Positions 1 to 5,228 of a DNA stretch of 5,228 nucleotides are shown here, piece after piece. The stretch covers positions 1 to 5,228 of the forward strand of contig JACQXT010000173.1 in the NCBI GenBank assembly GCA_016208665.1, read 5' to 3'. Each line of letters starts with the position of its first letter. The first letter of the stretch is position 1. A program made the translations under genes and the position numbers. The notes under the pieces were generated by a model. That model was not told the DNA's origin. It did not search any database and was given only the letters and a program-made list of their open reading frames with translations. This DNA is from Chitinivibrionia bacterium (GTDB lineage: Bacteria; Krumholzibacteriota; Krumholzibacteriia; WVZY01).

Positions 1-416
1 AACCATCCGCTGTAAGGCACATTCAACGTGAAATTCCCCCATAGCAGCGAAGTCAACGCGGCGGTCAACGCGACCGGTCGCGGAACAACGTTCCGGCAAA
101 TGAGGTATAGCGTTGTGGAGGAAACAGCGATGATGACGGCGAGGAGAAGCTTCGTCGTGTATATGCTCACCCCAAATATTCTGAAGGCCAGAGCATTCAG
201 ATAGAAGGTTCCCGGCGCCCAGTTTTCCCAGAAGTCGCGGTAGGGGACTTCGCCCATCGCGGTCATCTTGAAATTATAAAGCTGATGGCCGAGGTCGCTG
301 AAGAAATACGGAGAGAAAAAGTTGAGATCAATCAGGGAGAAGACCAAGCAGAAGGCAAAGCTGACGAGCACAATCGCAGCGAAGCACCAGTCTCTTCTAG
401 GTTCGGGGTGAGTCAA
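1..416 (-). CDS. GT-C membrane glycosyltransferase (family 39 / ArnT-PMT-like), N-terminal part, runs off window
   Basis: An open frame of 138 codons continues off the left edge. It starts at a TTG (416-414), 3 bp after the M28 stop; that same TGA is in frame, so the start cannot lie further upstream. AGGAGA at 431-426 sits 9 bases before the TTG and supports it. The first in-frame ATG is codon 51 and would lose the first membrane segment. Visible order: membrane segment at about residues 11-29; a loop with S-D-L-G-H-Q-L-Y (40-47) whose Asp41 matches the catalytic-loop Asp of GT-C enzymes; the signature GEVPYRDFWENWAPGTFYL (55-73); then further hydrophobic segments from about 90. In the family, such enzymes transfer sugars from polyprenyl-phosphate donors at the membrane. 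The acceptor cannot be inferred. Family membership is fairly sure from the G-x-V-P-Y-R-D-F pattern; the exact subfamily is not. Confidence 0.8.
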   Translation of the reverse strand, partial: MTHPEPRRDWCFAAIVLVSFAFCLVFSLIDLNFFSPYFFSDLGHQLYNFKMTAMGEVPYRDFWENWAPGTFYLNALAFRIFGVSIYTTKLLLAVIIAVSSTTLYLICRNVVPRPVALTAALTSLLWGNFTLNVPYSGW

Positions 417-419
417 TCC

Positions 420-1212
420 TCAGCGTCTCCTGTCAGGCTTTGAGCGCTTAATTATCTCCGGCAGCGATTCGAGCACGACATCGCCGACGATCTTCAACGA
501 GCGCGGGCTCACCTTGTCCAAGGTGTCCTCCGGGCTGTGCCAGTATTCATTTGTCTTCGAACCGGGGCCGTAATGAAAATCTATTATATCGAGGGAGGGG
601 ACACCGCGGTCAAGAAACGGGACATGGTCATCCAGAATTCTTGTGGGATTGCTTGTGAAATACGCAGCATGGCCAAGTTTCCCGGCGTTCTCCCACACAA
701 TTTTTCTGAGCCATTTCGTCGAGCGCGATTCGGCCTCAATCGACAGGTGCGCGTCGCCGACCATGTCCAGCAGGATCATAGCCTTTACTTTCGCTATCTC
801 GCCCGATTTGCTGAGTTGATCCGCCATATATGTGCTACCGTGCAGACCGTCGGAATTGCTGTAGCTAGCCAGAGCTTCCTCACCGTCGAAGAAGACCAGC
901 CATATTGTCGCCGGGTTCTTGCGCGCGGGAAGCACTCGAGCTAGCTCCAGCAGTACGGCGACTCCCGATGCGCCGTCATTAGCGCCGACAAAAGGAAATG
1001 CTCCAATCAGCTTCGTATCGTAATGCGTGCGCCCTCTCCGAGCCGGGGCTGCTCGCGGGTCGCGGCCCAATCTCGACAAGCGCGCGCGCATGCGCGAACG
1101 CCCGGGAAGCGTCAAACAAGGGGAGTGCGTCGCCTTCTGCGCCTTCCGCAGCGCAAACAGCGATAGCAAGCAGGCAACATCCGATTATGAAATGCCTGCT
1201 AAGATGTCTCAC
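420..1212 (-). pseudogene. M28-family zinc peptidase, glutaminyl cyclotransferase-like, disrupted by an out-of-frame internal deletion
   Basis: The gene starts at a GTG (1212-1210) overlapping the htpX stop as GTGA, with GAGGG 4 bases upstream. Its first 60 or so codons give a signal peptide (basic R2/R6, hydrophobic 8-19, possible cleavage near CAA) and then the family entry motif LVEIGPRPASSPGSERA (45-61). At about 1025-1030 the homology jumps to another frame, starting directly at HYDTK (1025-1011). That frame continues through VGANDGASG (Asp codon 977-975), FFDGEEA (Glu pair 881-876), LLDMVGD (Asp 767-765), DDHVPFLDRG (629 on) and YWHSPEDT (His 539-537). These match the metal-binding and catalytic positions of QC-like M28 enzymes, which act outside the cytoplasm on peptides or N-terminal Gln. 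The segment normally between GSERA and HYDT, roughly 50 residues, is missing, so the gene is more than a simple frameshift. It is either a decayed gene or an assembly error. The downstream glycosyltransferase start is intact. Confidence 0.85.
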
Positions 1213-2222
1213 ATTGCCCTCAAGGCCGCGATACGTTCGCGCGTGGATGGGTGGGTGGAGAAGAGATTGTTCAGAAGACCGGCGTGTTCGCGGAGCGGAT
1301 TGACTATGTAGAGGTGGGCTGTGCTCTTGTTTGCGACCTCAAGCGGCTCGGTGTCCGCGTCGAGTTTCTCGAGTGCGCTCGCAAGTCCATCGGGATACCG
1401 CGTCAGGAAAGCGCCATGAGCGTCAGCCAGCAACTCGCGCCGCCGCGATACGGCAAGCCGCAGAAGTTGCGCGATTATGGGCGCGAGAATCGCCATAATG
1501 ATTGCCAGAACGAGCACGATTGCCTGCGCCTGTCCGCCGCGCCCTCCGGACCGCCCCGCTCTTCTCCTCCCCCGGGACGTGCGCCAGAAATTTCTGAGCA
1601 TCCAATCGCTCAGCAGCGCAACTACGCCCACGAGCACAACGGCGAGCGAACCGAGCAACGTGTCGTAATTCTTGATATGCGACATCTCGTGCGCAAGGAC
1701 GCCTTCGATTTCGCGCCGGTTCAGTTTCTGAAGTAAGCCGGTCGTAACGGCGATGACGCCGTGCTCGGGATTCCTGCCTGTGGCGAATGCGTTTGGGGCG
1801 GTGTCCTCGATGACATACAGTTTCGGGGTGGGGATACCGGCTGCTATGGCGAGACCTTCGACGGTGTTCTGCAGAAACAGATGTTCTTCGCGAGTTGCGG
1901 GACGAGCAGCGCTCATTTTCAGAATTATCTTATCACTGTTGTAATAGCCGACGAGGGGACCTAGCGTGGCAAAGATGATCGCAAGCGGAAGCGCGATTAT
2001 TCTGGCCCCGGGCGCAACTTCCTCAAAGAGCAGCGCCAGAATGAAGATTAAGATAACGAAAAACGCGCATAGCGCGAACGACTTGCGGCGGTTCCAGCTC
2101 ATCTGCTCGTAGATATTTGTTGTGGCGGGCGCGAGGAGAACAAGCAGCGGGACGAATAGAAAGAGGACGAGAATAGCGATGATGGCTCTGTTGGGGGTGA
2201 CCCATTCAGGCAAGGTGGTCAT
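1209..2222 (-). CDS. htpX: HtpX-like M48 membrane metalloprotease
   Basis: A 337-residue integral membrane zinc protease. It carries the catalytic HEMSH (178-182), a third zinc ligand Glu263 in SRRRELLADAHGAFLTR (259-275), the family block NAFATGRNPEHGVIAVTTGLL (144-164), and the C-terminal FSTHPSTRERIAALR (321-335). Membrane segments are visible at about 12-31, 49-66, 74-93, 188-207 and 232-257. A Gly/Arg-rich loop (214-230) lies between the last two. Family members degrade misfolded membrane proteins from the cytoplasmic face. The ATG at 2222 lies 9 bp after lemA, with only a weak ribosome site (GAAG). The usual LemA-linked homologue begins around the stretch here seen as NIYEQMSWNRR (36-46), so the first 35 residues with their hydrophobic segment are an extension; no ATG, GTG or TTG immediately before residue 36 offers a shorter start. 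The gene's stop overlaps the M28 GTG, indicating co-transcription. Confidence 0.93.
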   Translation of the reverse strand: MTTLPEWVTPNRAIIAILVLFLFVPLLVLLAPATTNIYEQMSWNRRKSFALCAFFVILIFILALLFEEVAPGARIIALPLAIIFATLGPLVGYYNSDKIILKMSAARPATREEHLFLQNTVEGLAIAAGIPTPKLYVIEDTAPNAFATGRNPEHGVIAVTTGLLQKLNRREIEGVLAHEMSHIKNYDTLLGSLAVVLVGVVALLSDWMLRNFWRTSRGRRRAGRSGGRGGQAQAIVLVLAIIMAILAPIIAQLLRLAVSRRRELLADAHGAFLTRYPDGLASALEKLDADTEPLEVANKSTAHLYIVNPLREHAGLLNNLFSTHPSTRERIAALRAM

Positions 2223-2231
2223 GCAAAGACT

Positions 2232-2783
2232 TCAGTCGAACTTCACCTTCACCGCTTCTCTTTCGGCGGGGACGGTGATCTCAAACATATCCTGCGGCAC
2301 AAAGTTGAACATGCCCGCGATGATGTTGGTGGGGAACTTTTCGCGAAGGATGTTGTATTGCATCACATTGTCATTGTAGAACTGCCGCGCATAGGCGATC
2401 TTGCCTTCGGTTCCGGCCAACTCCTCCTGTAGCATCATGAAATTCTGGTTCGCCTTCAACTCGGGATAGCTCTCGGCTACCGCGAAGAGTGTTTTGAGTG
2501 CGCCAGTGAGTTGATTCTCGGCCTGTCCCTGGTCCTTCACGCTCGCCGCCCCGATTGCGCGCGCCCGCGCCTCCGTTACTTTCTCGAATACTTCGCGCTC
2601 ATGCTTTGCGTATCCCTTCACGGTCTCGACGAGGTTCGGGATGAGATCGTATCTCCGTTTGAGCTGCACGTCAATTTGCGCCCACGCATTCTTGATGCGG
2701 TTGCGCAGCGTGATGAGGCGATTATACGCCAGCACTATATAGAGCACGAATACGACGAAGATAATAAGCGCAATCATTCCCAT
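2232..2783 (-). CDS. lemA: LemA family protein
   Basis: A complete 183-residue protein of normal family length. One N-terminal membrane segment (about 3-19) is followed by the LemA core: [15 protein letters not shown] (20-34), the hallmark [20 protein letters not shown] (36-55), GYAKHE (57-62), helical repeats to about 145, and the C-terminal [10 protein letters not shown] block (150-159). The rest forms an antiparallel helical bundle predicted outside the cytoplasm. GGAGG (2796-2792) lies 8 bases before the ATG at 2783 and favours it over Met3. The biochemical role of LemA is unsettled. It very commonly sits next to htpX-type proteases, as here with a 9-bp gap, and is thought to act with them at the membrane. 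It is the first gene of its block. A 16-bp dyad and a repeat-rich region lie directly upstream, so it probably has its own promoter, although I could not pick a convincing -35/-10 pair. Confidence 0.95.
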   Translation of the reverse strand: MGMIALIIFVVFVLYIVLAYNRLITLRNRIKNAWAQIDVQLKRRYDLIPNLVETVKGYAKHEREVFEKVTEARARAIGAASVKDQGQAENQLTGALKTLFAVAESYPELKANQNFMMLQEELAGTEGKIAYARQFYNDNVMQYNILREKFPTNIIAGMFNFVPQDMFEITVPAEREAVKVKFD

Positions 2784-2791
2784 TTTCCCTG

Positions 2792-2796
2792 CCTCC
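2792..2796 (-). promoter_or_regulatory. Ribosome binding site of lemA
   Basis: GGAGG on the minus strand, 8 bases ahead of the ATG at 2783 and 14 ahead of the second in-frame ATG (Met3). The spacing decides for the first ATG. Confidence 0.75.
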
Positions 2797-2812
2797 GTCT
2801 CCTATCTCGAAT

Positions 2813-2828
2813 CTTGAACCAGTTCAAG
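2813..2828. promoter_or_regulatory. 16-bp dyad upstream of lemA, possible operator
   Basis: A perfect inverted repeat, CTTGAAC-CA-GTTCAAG on the plus strand, with 7-bp arms and a 2-bp centre. It lies 29 bases before the lemA start codon and upstream of its ribosome site. A 2-base centre is too small for a stable RNA loop without opening base pairs, so binding by a dimeric DNA-binding protein is the likelier role. No regulator is encoded in the window. The symmetry is seen directly; operator function is inference. Confidence 0.4.
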
Positions 2829-2880
2829 TTCCCTTTCTCCAGTTTCCAGTATCCTCTTTTCAGCCCTGAGTTTTCTCTTT

Positions 2881-2936
2881 GTCATTCCCGCGTTTTCTTT
2901 GTCATCTAAATTGATTCCCGCCTTCGCGGGAATGAC
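2881..2936. repeat. REP/dRS3-like palindromic element with two alternative stems
   Basis: On the plus strand GTCATTCCCGCG (2881-2892) is the exact reverse complement of CGCGGGAATGAC (2925-2936), giving a perfect 12-bp stem. Inside it, ATTCCCGC (2914-2921) pairs with GCGGGAAT (2926-2933) around a CTTC loop, an 8-bp hairpin. The two stems use the same right arm and cannot form together. ATTCCC-N8-GGGAAT is the form known for Neisseria dRS3 repeats, and very similar ATTCCCGC/GCGGGAAT palindromes are dispersed in many bacterial genomes. Neither strand has a T-run after the stem, so an intrinsic terminator is unlikely. The element could be a dispersed extragenic repeat; copy number elsewhere in the genome is unknown. 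Confidence 0.7.
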
Positions 2937-2950
2937 ATTGAAGAGGGTGT

Positions 2951-3042
2951 ATTCGTGTTATTTGTTCTATTCGGGATATTCGTGATCCCAGCTTCTTCTT
3001 TTCTATTCGTGTCATTCGCTTTTCATTCGTAACATTCGTGTT
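2951..3042. repeat. Degenerate tandem array, 9-bp period (ATTCGTGTT-like)
   Basis: The core ATTCG occurs seven times on the plus strand, starting at 2951, 2969, 2978, 3005, 3014, 3025 and 3034. A variant ATTTG starts at 2960. The spacings are 9, 9, 9, 27, 9, 11 and 9, so apart from one 2-bp insertion all fall on a 9-bp register. Units read ATTCGTGTT / ATTTGTTCT / ATTCGGGAT / ATTCGTGAT, then two degraded units, then ATTCGTGTC / ATTCGCTTT / ATTCGTAAC / ATTCGTGTT. Seen from the minus strand, in which the flanking genes run, the unit is AACACGAAT. It is not coding. Function is unknown; it could be an eroded microsatellite-like repeat or a cluster of protein-binding sites. Confidence 0.7.
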
Positions 3043-3120
3043 CCCGTGCTTTCTTCTTCTTTATTGGTTGCGGCTATGTCGCGCTGTGTTCCCCTTCTTC
3101 CGCAACAATAAAGCGACCGA

Positions 3121-3813
3121 TCATATCACGTGAGAATCGATGTCGCGTAGCGCCTTTGGCGGGCCGAGAATTTCTGCGACTATGATATTCTTGCGTAATT
3201 CGTTCAGGTCCCACCTGCCGAGGCTCAAAAGCTCAGGCATGGGTGGCTTCTCGCGAACTTCGCGCTCGACCGTTTCTCTCGTTTTGCGGCGCTTCGGCAA
3301 TTCTGGCAGCGGTTCCATTCGCCTTGCCGCAGGAAATGGCGGAGGCTCAGGCATCCGGAAAACCGGCCGCTGTTCTTCCGGTACCGCATAGGGCCGCTCT
3401 ATGCGTGGTTCCGGCCGAGGCAAGACCGTCGGCCGCTCTTCGCGCCTCGGCTGAGCTCTTTCGGTGTACGCGGGCTGCTTCGGCGGCTGCGGCCTGCGGG
3501 CAGGCGCGCCCATCTGCCGCCTGCGTTTCAGCCCCTCGCGAAACAGTCGCTGCAATTCATCCTCAGGCCCGGCAGGAGCGGGATGCCGCATCTGCCGTGG
3601 AATCGGTTCATGCCGCTCAGCGTGCGGCCGCGGCGTAGGCTGCTCCTGTGGCAAGTCTCGTTTCTGCCCCGCGACAACATCGGGACCACGCTTCAGTCGA
3701 GAGGCTTCTTTTGCAGCCTCTCTTTCCGCGCGCGCCCGAATTTCTTCCACGACCGATTGGAGCACTTTCCAGCCGATCCATATGAGAAAGAGAAAGAATA
3801 CGAACTTATTCAC
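3121..3813 (-). CDS. Uncharacterised single-pass membrane protein with Pro/Arg-rich linker and conserved EILGPPKALR tail
   Basis: I recognise no named domain. The 230 residues divide clearly. A membrane segment (about 3-20) is followed by a charged helix, VVEEIRARAEREAAKEASRLKR (21-42). A long, probably disordered Pro/Arg/Glu-rich linker (about 43-190) follows, interrupted by the short amphipathic PEDELQRLFREGLKRRR (83-99). The compact C-terminus is LGRWDLNELRKNIIVAEILGPPKALR (198-223). A similar tail (helix, then E-I-L-G-P-P-K/R-A-L-R) ends otherwise unrelated short bacterial proteins of unknown function, as I recall. The start is GTG (3813-3811), 2 bp after the floA stop with no good ribosome site, suggesting translational coupling; the next in-frame Met (75) would lose the membrane anchor. 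Position directly after floA suggests a partner or client of flotillin-like membrane domains, which is inference. The linker's GC-rich bias creates long spurious frames on the other strand. Confidence 0.75.
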   Translation of the reverse strand: MNKFVFFLFLIWIGWKVLQSVVEEIRARAEREAAKEASRLKRGPDVVAGQKRDLPQEQPTPRPHAERHEPIPRQMRHPAPAGPEDELQRLFREGLKRRRQMGAPARRPQPPKQPAYTERAQPRREERPTVLPRPEPRIERPYAVPEEQRPVFRMPEPPPFPAARRMEPLPELPKRRKTRETVEREVREKPPMPELLSLGRWDLNELRKNIIVAEILGPPKALRDIDSHVI

Positions 3814-3815
3814 GA

Positions 3816-4823
3816 TTATTCGTCTTTCTTGTCCGTCTTGCCGATGTCGGAGATGGACTGCCGCATCGACGTGTCGGATTGGATATTGCGCAGCCTGTAA
3901 TAGTCCATGACGCCGAGATTGCCGGAGCGGAACGCGTCTGCCATGGCGCGTGGGACTTCGGCCTCGGCTTCGACGACTTTCGCGCGCATCTCGACCACTT
4001 GCGCGCGCATCTCCTGCTCGCGCGCGATAGCCATGGCGCGCCGTTCCTCGGCTTTGGCCTGAGCGATCTGTTTGTCGGCCTCGGCCTGTTTCGCCTGCAA
4101 TTGAGCGCCGATATTCTCGCCCACGTCAACGTCCGCTATATCGATTGAAAGAATCTCGAAGGCGGTCCCGGCGTCGAGACCTTTTTCGAGGACTTTGCGG
4201 GAGATCATATCAGGGTTCTCGAGCACTTTCTTGTGCGTCTCGGCCGAGCCGATGGTGGTGACGATGCCCTCGCCGACTCGCGCGATAATGGTTTCCTCGG
4301 TGGCGCCGCCAACGAGCCGTTCGAGGTTCGCGCGCACGGTCACGCGCGCTTTAGCCTTGAGCTGGATGCCATCCATCGCGACCGCGTCGACGGTGTCTTT
4401 TCCTTTGCGCGGGTCGGGTGTGTCGATGACCTTCGGGTTGACACTGGTCTGCACTGCGTCGAGCACGTCGCGGCCGGCAAGGTCAATGGCGCACGCGCGA
4501 GCGAAACTGAGCGGGATATTGGCCTTATTCGCGGCTATCAGAGCCTGCACGACGCGGACGACGTTCCCGTGCGCGAGGTAGTGAGCCTCGAGGTCATTCG
4601 TGCCTACGGGGAGTCCGGCCTTGATAGCCATGATGCGCGTATCCACGATTACTCCGGGGTTTACTTTGCGGAGGCTCATGCCGACGAGGCTGGTGAAGCT
4701 GACGTGGGCGTCGGAGAGAACCGCGCGCAGCCAAAGCCCGAAAAACCTCGCGAGCACCGCAATGATGGCAAGAACAATGCCGATGATTATCAGAGTGATG
4801 ATTAAGGTCACGCCAGTTCCCAT
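3816..4823 (-). CDS. floA: FloA, bacterial flotillin-like SPFH protein (UPF0365)
   Basis: 335 residues, close to the 331 or so of Bacillus FloA, and complete. The N-terminal hydrophobic hairpin or anchor is at about 5-30. The family block [18 protein letters not shown] (54-71) and the long conserved stretch through [25 protein letters not shown] (106-130) follow. The SPFH core includes [24 protein letters not shown] (151-174). An Ala/Glu-rich coiled coil (about 240-296) is built of Q-A-K-Q-A-E-A-D type repeats. The conserved tail is [25 protein letters not shown] (301-325). FloA oligomerises on the inner face of the membrane and scaffolds functional membrane microdomains. The ATG at 4823 has AAGGAAGG 7 bases upstream, and the gene lies 3 bp after the nfeD-type gene. 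NfeD proteins are the standard partners of flotillins, so this is the expected pair. Confidence 0.96.
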   Translation of the reverse strand: MGTGVTLIITLIIIGIVLAIIAVLARFFGLWLRAVLSDAHVSFTSLVGMSLRKVNPGVIVDTRIMAIKAGLPVGTNDLEAHYLAHGNVVRVVQALIAANKANIPLSFARACAIDLAGRDVLDAVQTSVNPKVIDTPDPRKGKDTVDAVAMDGIQLKAKARVTVRANLERLVGGATEETIIARVGEGIVTTIGSAETHKKVLENPDMISRKVLEKGLDAGTAFEILSIDIADVDVGENIGAQLQAKQAEADKQIAQAKAEERRAMAIAREQEMRAQVVEMRAKVVEAEAEVPRAMADAFRSGNLGVMDYYRLRNIQSDTSMRQSISDIGKTDKKDE

Positions 4824-4826
4824 GAG

Positions 4827-5228
4827 TTATCCTTCCTTTCCCGAATTTGAAGGGCCTTGTTCCCTTACGACTATTCTATTCCCCTCGACCGCGACAATTT
4901 TCACTCTCCTGTCTTTGTCGATAAATGTTCCCTCGGAAACGACGTCGAGCCGTTTCAAATCGAACTGAGCGATGCCGGCAGGCCGTAGTTGCGTGAGGCT
5001 GATACCCTCGCGACCCACATAGTCATCGAACTGGTCGGTGCCGCTGAAGCCGAGGTTCTTGTCGAGCCTGCGTCCGAGGATGAGAAGCTTGCCTGCCCGG
5101 CTCTGCGGAAAGTATTTTATCCCGGCCAGAATGATGACCGTTGCGGCAACGAGCTCGCCGACGACTATCCAGAAACCCATCTCGTGGTATTGCCGGAAAG
5201 CGAGAACCATGCTGCCCACGATGAGAAT
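4827..5228 (-). CDS. NfeD family membrane protein, C-terminal part, runs off window
   Basis: The frame is open to the right edge (133 visible residues), so the true start lies outside. The GTG at 5219 is internal to a hydrophobic segment and is not taken as a start. Visible, numbered from the edge: the end of one membrane segment (1-11); a second (about 19-36, FWIVVGELVAATVIILAG); a basic linker KYFPQSRAGKLLILGRR (39-54); and the NfeD C-terminal OB-fold (about 70-123) with VGREGISLTQLRPAGIA (71-87), LDVVSEGTFID (94-104) and VKIVAVEGNRIVVRE (109-123). LRPaG followed by the DVVSEG motif is the family signature. Family members bind and help assemble flotillin/SPFH proteins such as the floA product 3 bp downstream. 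Long-form NfeD proteins carry a ClpP-like serine protease domain further N-terminal; whether this one does cannot be seen here. Confidence 0.9.
   Translation of the reverse strand: MLIVGSMVLAFRQYHEMGFWIVVGELVAATVIILAGIKYFPQSRAGKLLILGRRLDKNLGFSGTDQFDDYVGREGISLTQLRPAGIAQFDLKRLDVVSEGTFIDKDRRVKIVAVEGNRIVVREQGPSNSGKEG

Larger units (their letters stand above)
2784..3120. other. 337-bp intergenic region, repeat-rich, no gene seen
   Basis: This is the only long gap in the window and separates the NfeD-FloA block from the LemA-HtpX block. No open frame with coding character was found on either strand. Going from lemA outward it holds: the lemA ribosome site; the 16-bp dyad; a 7-bp tandem pair (CTCCAGT/TTCCAGT, 2837-2850); a direct repeat TTTTCTCTTTGTCAT / TTTTCTTTGTCAT (2871-2885 and 2893-2905); the REP-like palindrome (2881-2936); the 9-bp periodic array (2951-3042); and a weak inverted repeat near the end of the upstream gene (3063-3073 with 3100-3109, 10 paired bases with one bulge). 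The plus strand is strongly pyrimidine-rich between about 2828 and 2910 and again between 2990 and 3062. Confidence 0.8.

Noticed and set aside
537..944. Plus-strand open frame of 135 codons
   Set aside because: It lies opposite the catalytic half of the M28 gene, whose motifs are unmistakable. Its translation shows no recognisable family pattern.
1033..1169. The first 45 or so residues of the open frame holding the M28 core, as a genuine N-terminus
   Set aside because: They are Arg/Pro-rich with no family similarity, while the same bases in the other frame give a signal peptide and the GPRPASSPGSE motif. This is an out-of-frame run-in.
1251..1736. Plus-strand open frame of 161 codons
   Set aside because: It is a shadow of the HtpX gene, which has HEMSH and the other M48 motifs on the opposite strand.
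2797..2815. Sigma-70 promoter for lemA using TTGAAC within the dyad as a -35 box
   Set aside because: The hexamer at the right distance (TAGGAG) matches the -10 consensus poorly, and transcription would start almost at the ribosome site.
2881..3042. CRISPR array
   Set aside because: The repeats are 9 bp and degenerate with no spacers, or single palindromes. No repeat of 23 bp or more recurs.
3063..3109. Inverted repeat ATTGGTTGCGG / CCGCAACAAT just past the stop of the FloA-linked gene, as an intrinsic terminator
   Set aside because: The stem has a bulge and a 26-base loop, and no T-run follows it on the minus strand (the sequence there is purine-rich). It is too weak to call a terminator.
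3243..3638. Plus-strand Ala-rich open frame opposite the Pro/Arg-rich linker
   Set aside because: The complement of Pro/Arg-rich codons naturally reads as Ala/Ser/Gly-rich. The minus-strand frame has a membrane anchor, operon spacing and a conserved tail.
4233..4805. Plus-strand open frame of 190 codons
   Set aside because: It is antisense to floA and arises from that gene's GC-rich codon bias. Its composition is low-complexity (Asp/Arg/Glu/Ala) with no family motif.

Overview
All recognisable genes in this window lie on the minus strand, so they read from right to left. The genes are tightly packed, with gaps of a few bases or start/stop overlaps, and form two blocks separated by one 337-bp non-coding stretch. 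GC content is moderate to high, GTG and TTG starts are used alongside ATG, and families typical of bacterial membranes dominate. This suggests a bacterium, probably from an uncultivated lineage. The QC-like M28 peptidase resembles acidobacterial proteins as I remember them, but I cannot assign a phylum from the sequence alone.

Block 1 (5228 to 3121) is a membrane-organisation operon. It starts with the C-terminal part of an NfeD-family membrane protein that runs off the window edge. A complete flotillin-like FloA (SPFH/UPF0365) follows 3 bp later. Two bp after that comes an uncharacterised single-pass protein with a long Pro/Arg-rich linker and a sharply defined C-terminal motif (EILGPPKALR). 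NfeD plus FloA is a classic bacterial flotillin pair, and the third protein is an unstudied candidate partner.

The intergenic stretch (2784 to 3120) is not plain spacer. It holds a degenerate tandem array with a 9-bp period (ATTCGTGTT-like), a REP/dRS3-like palindrome in which two alternative stems share one arm, a short direct repeat, and a 16-bp dyad just upstream of lemA.

Block 2 (2783 to 1) is lemA, then htpX (M48 membrane metalloprotease), then an M28 peptidase gene, then the start of a GT-C (family 39-like) glycosyltransferase. LemA/HtpX is a common pair associated with membrane protein quality control. The HtpX here carries an extra N-terminal membrane segment. The M28 gene is broken: its signal peptide and N-terminus are in one frame and its metal-binding core in another. 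About 50 expected residues are absent at the join, which implies an out-of-frame internal deletion or an assembly error. The glycosyltransferase begins at a TTG codon 3 bp after the M28 stop and is easily missed.

I see no RNA gene, CRISPR array, transposase or phage gene. The most interesting items are the FloA-linked protein with its conserved tail, the composite repeat region, and the disrupted M28 gene.
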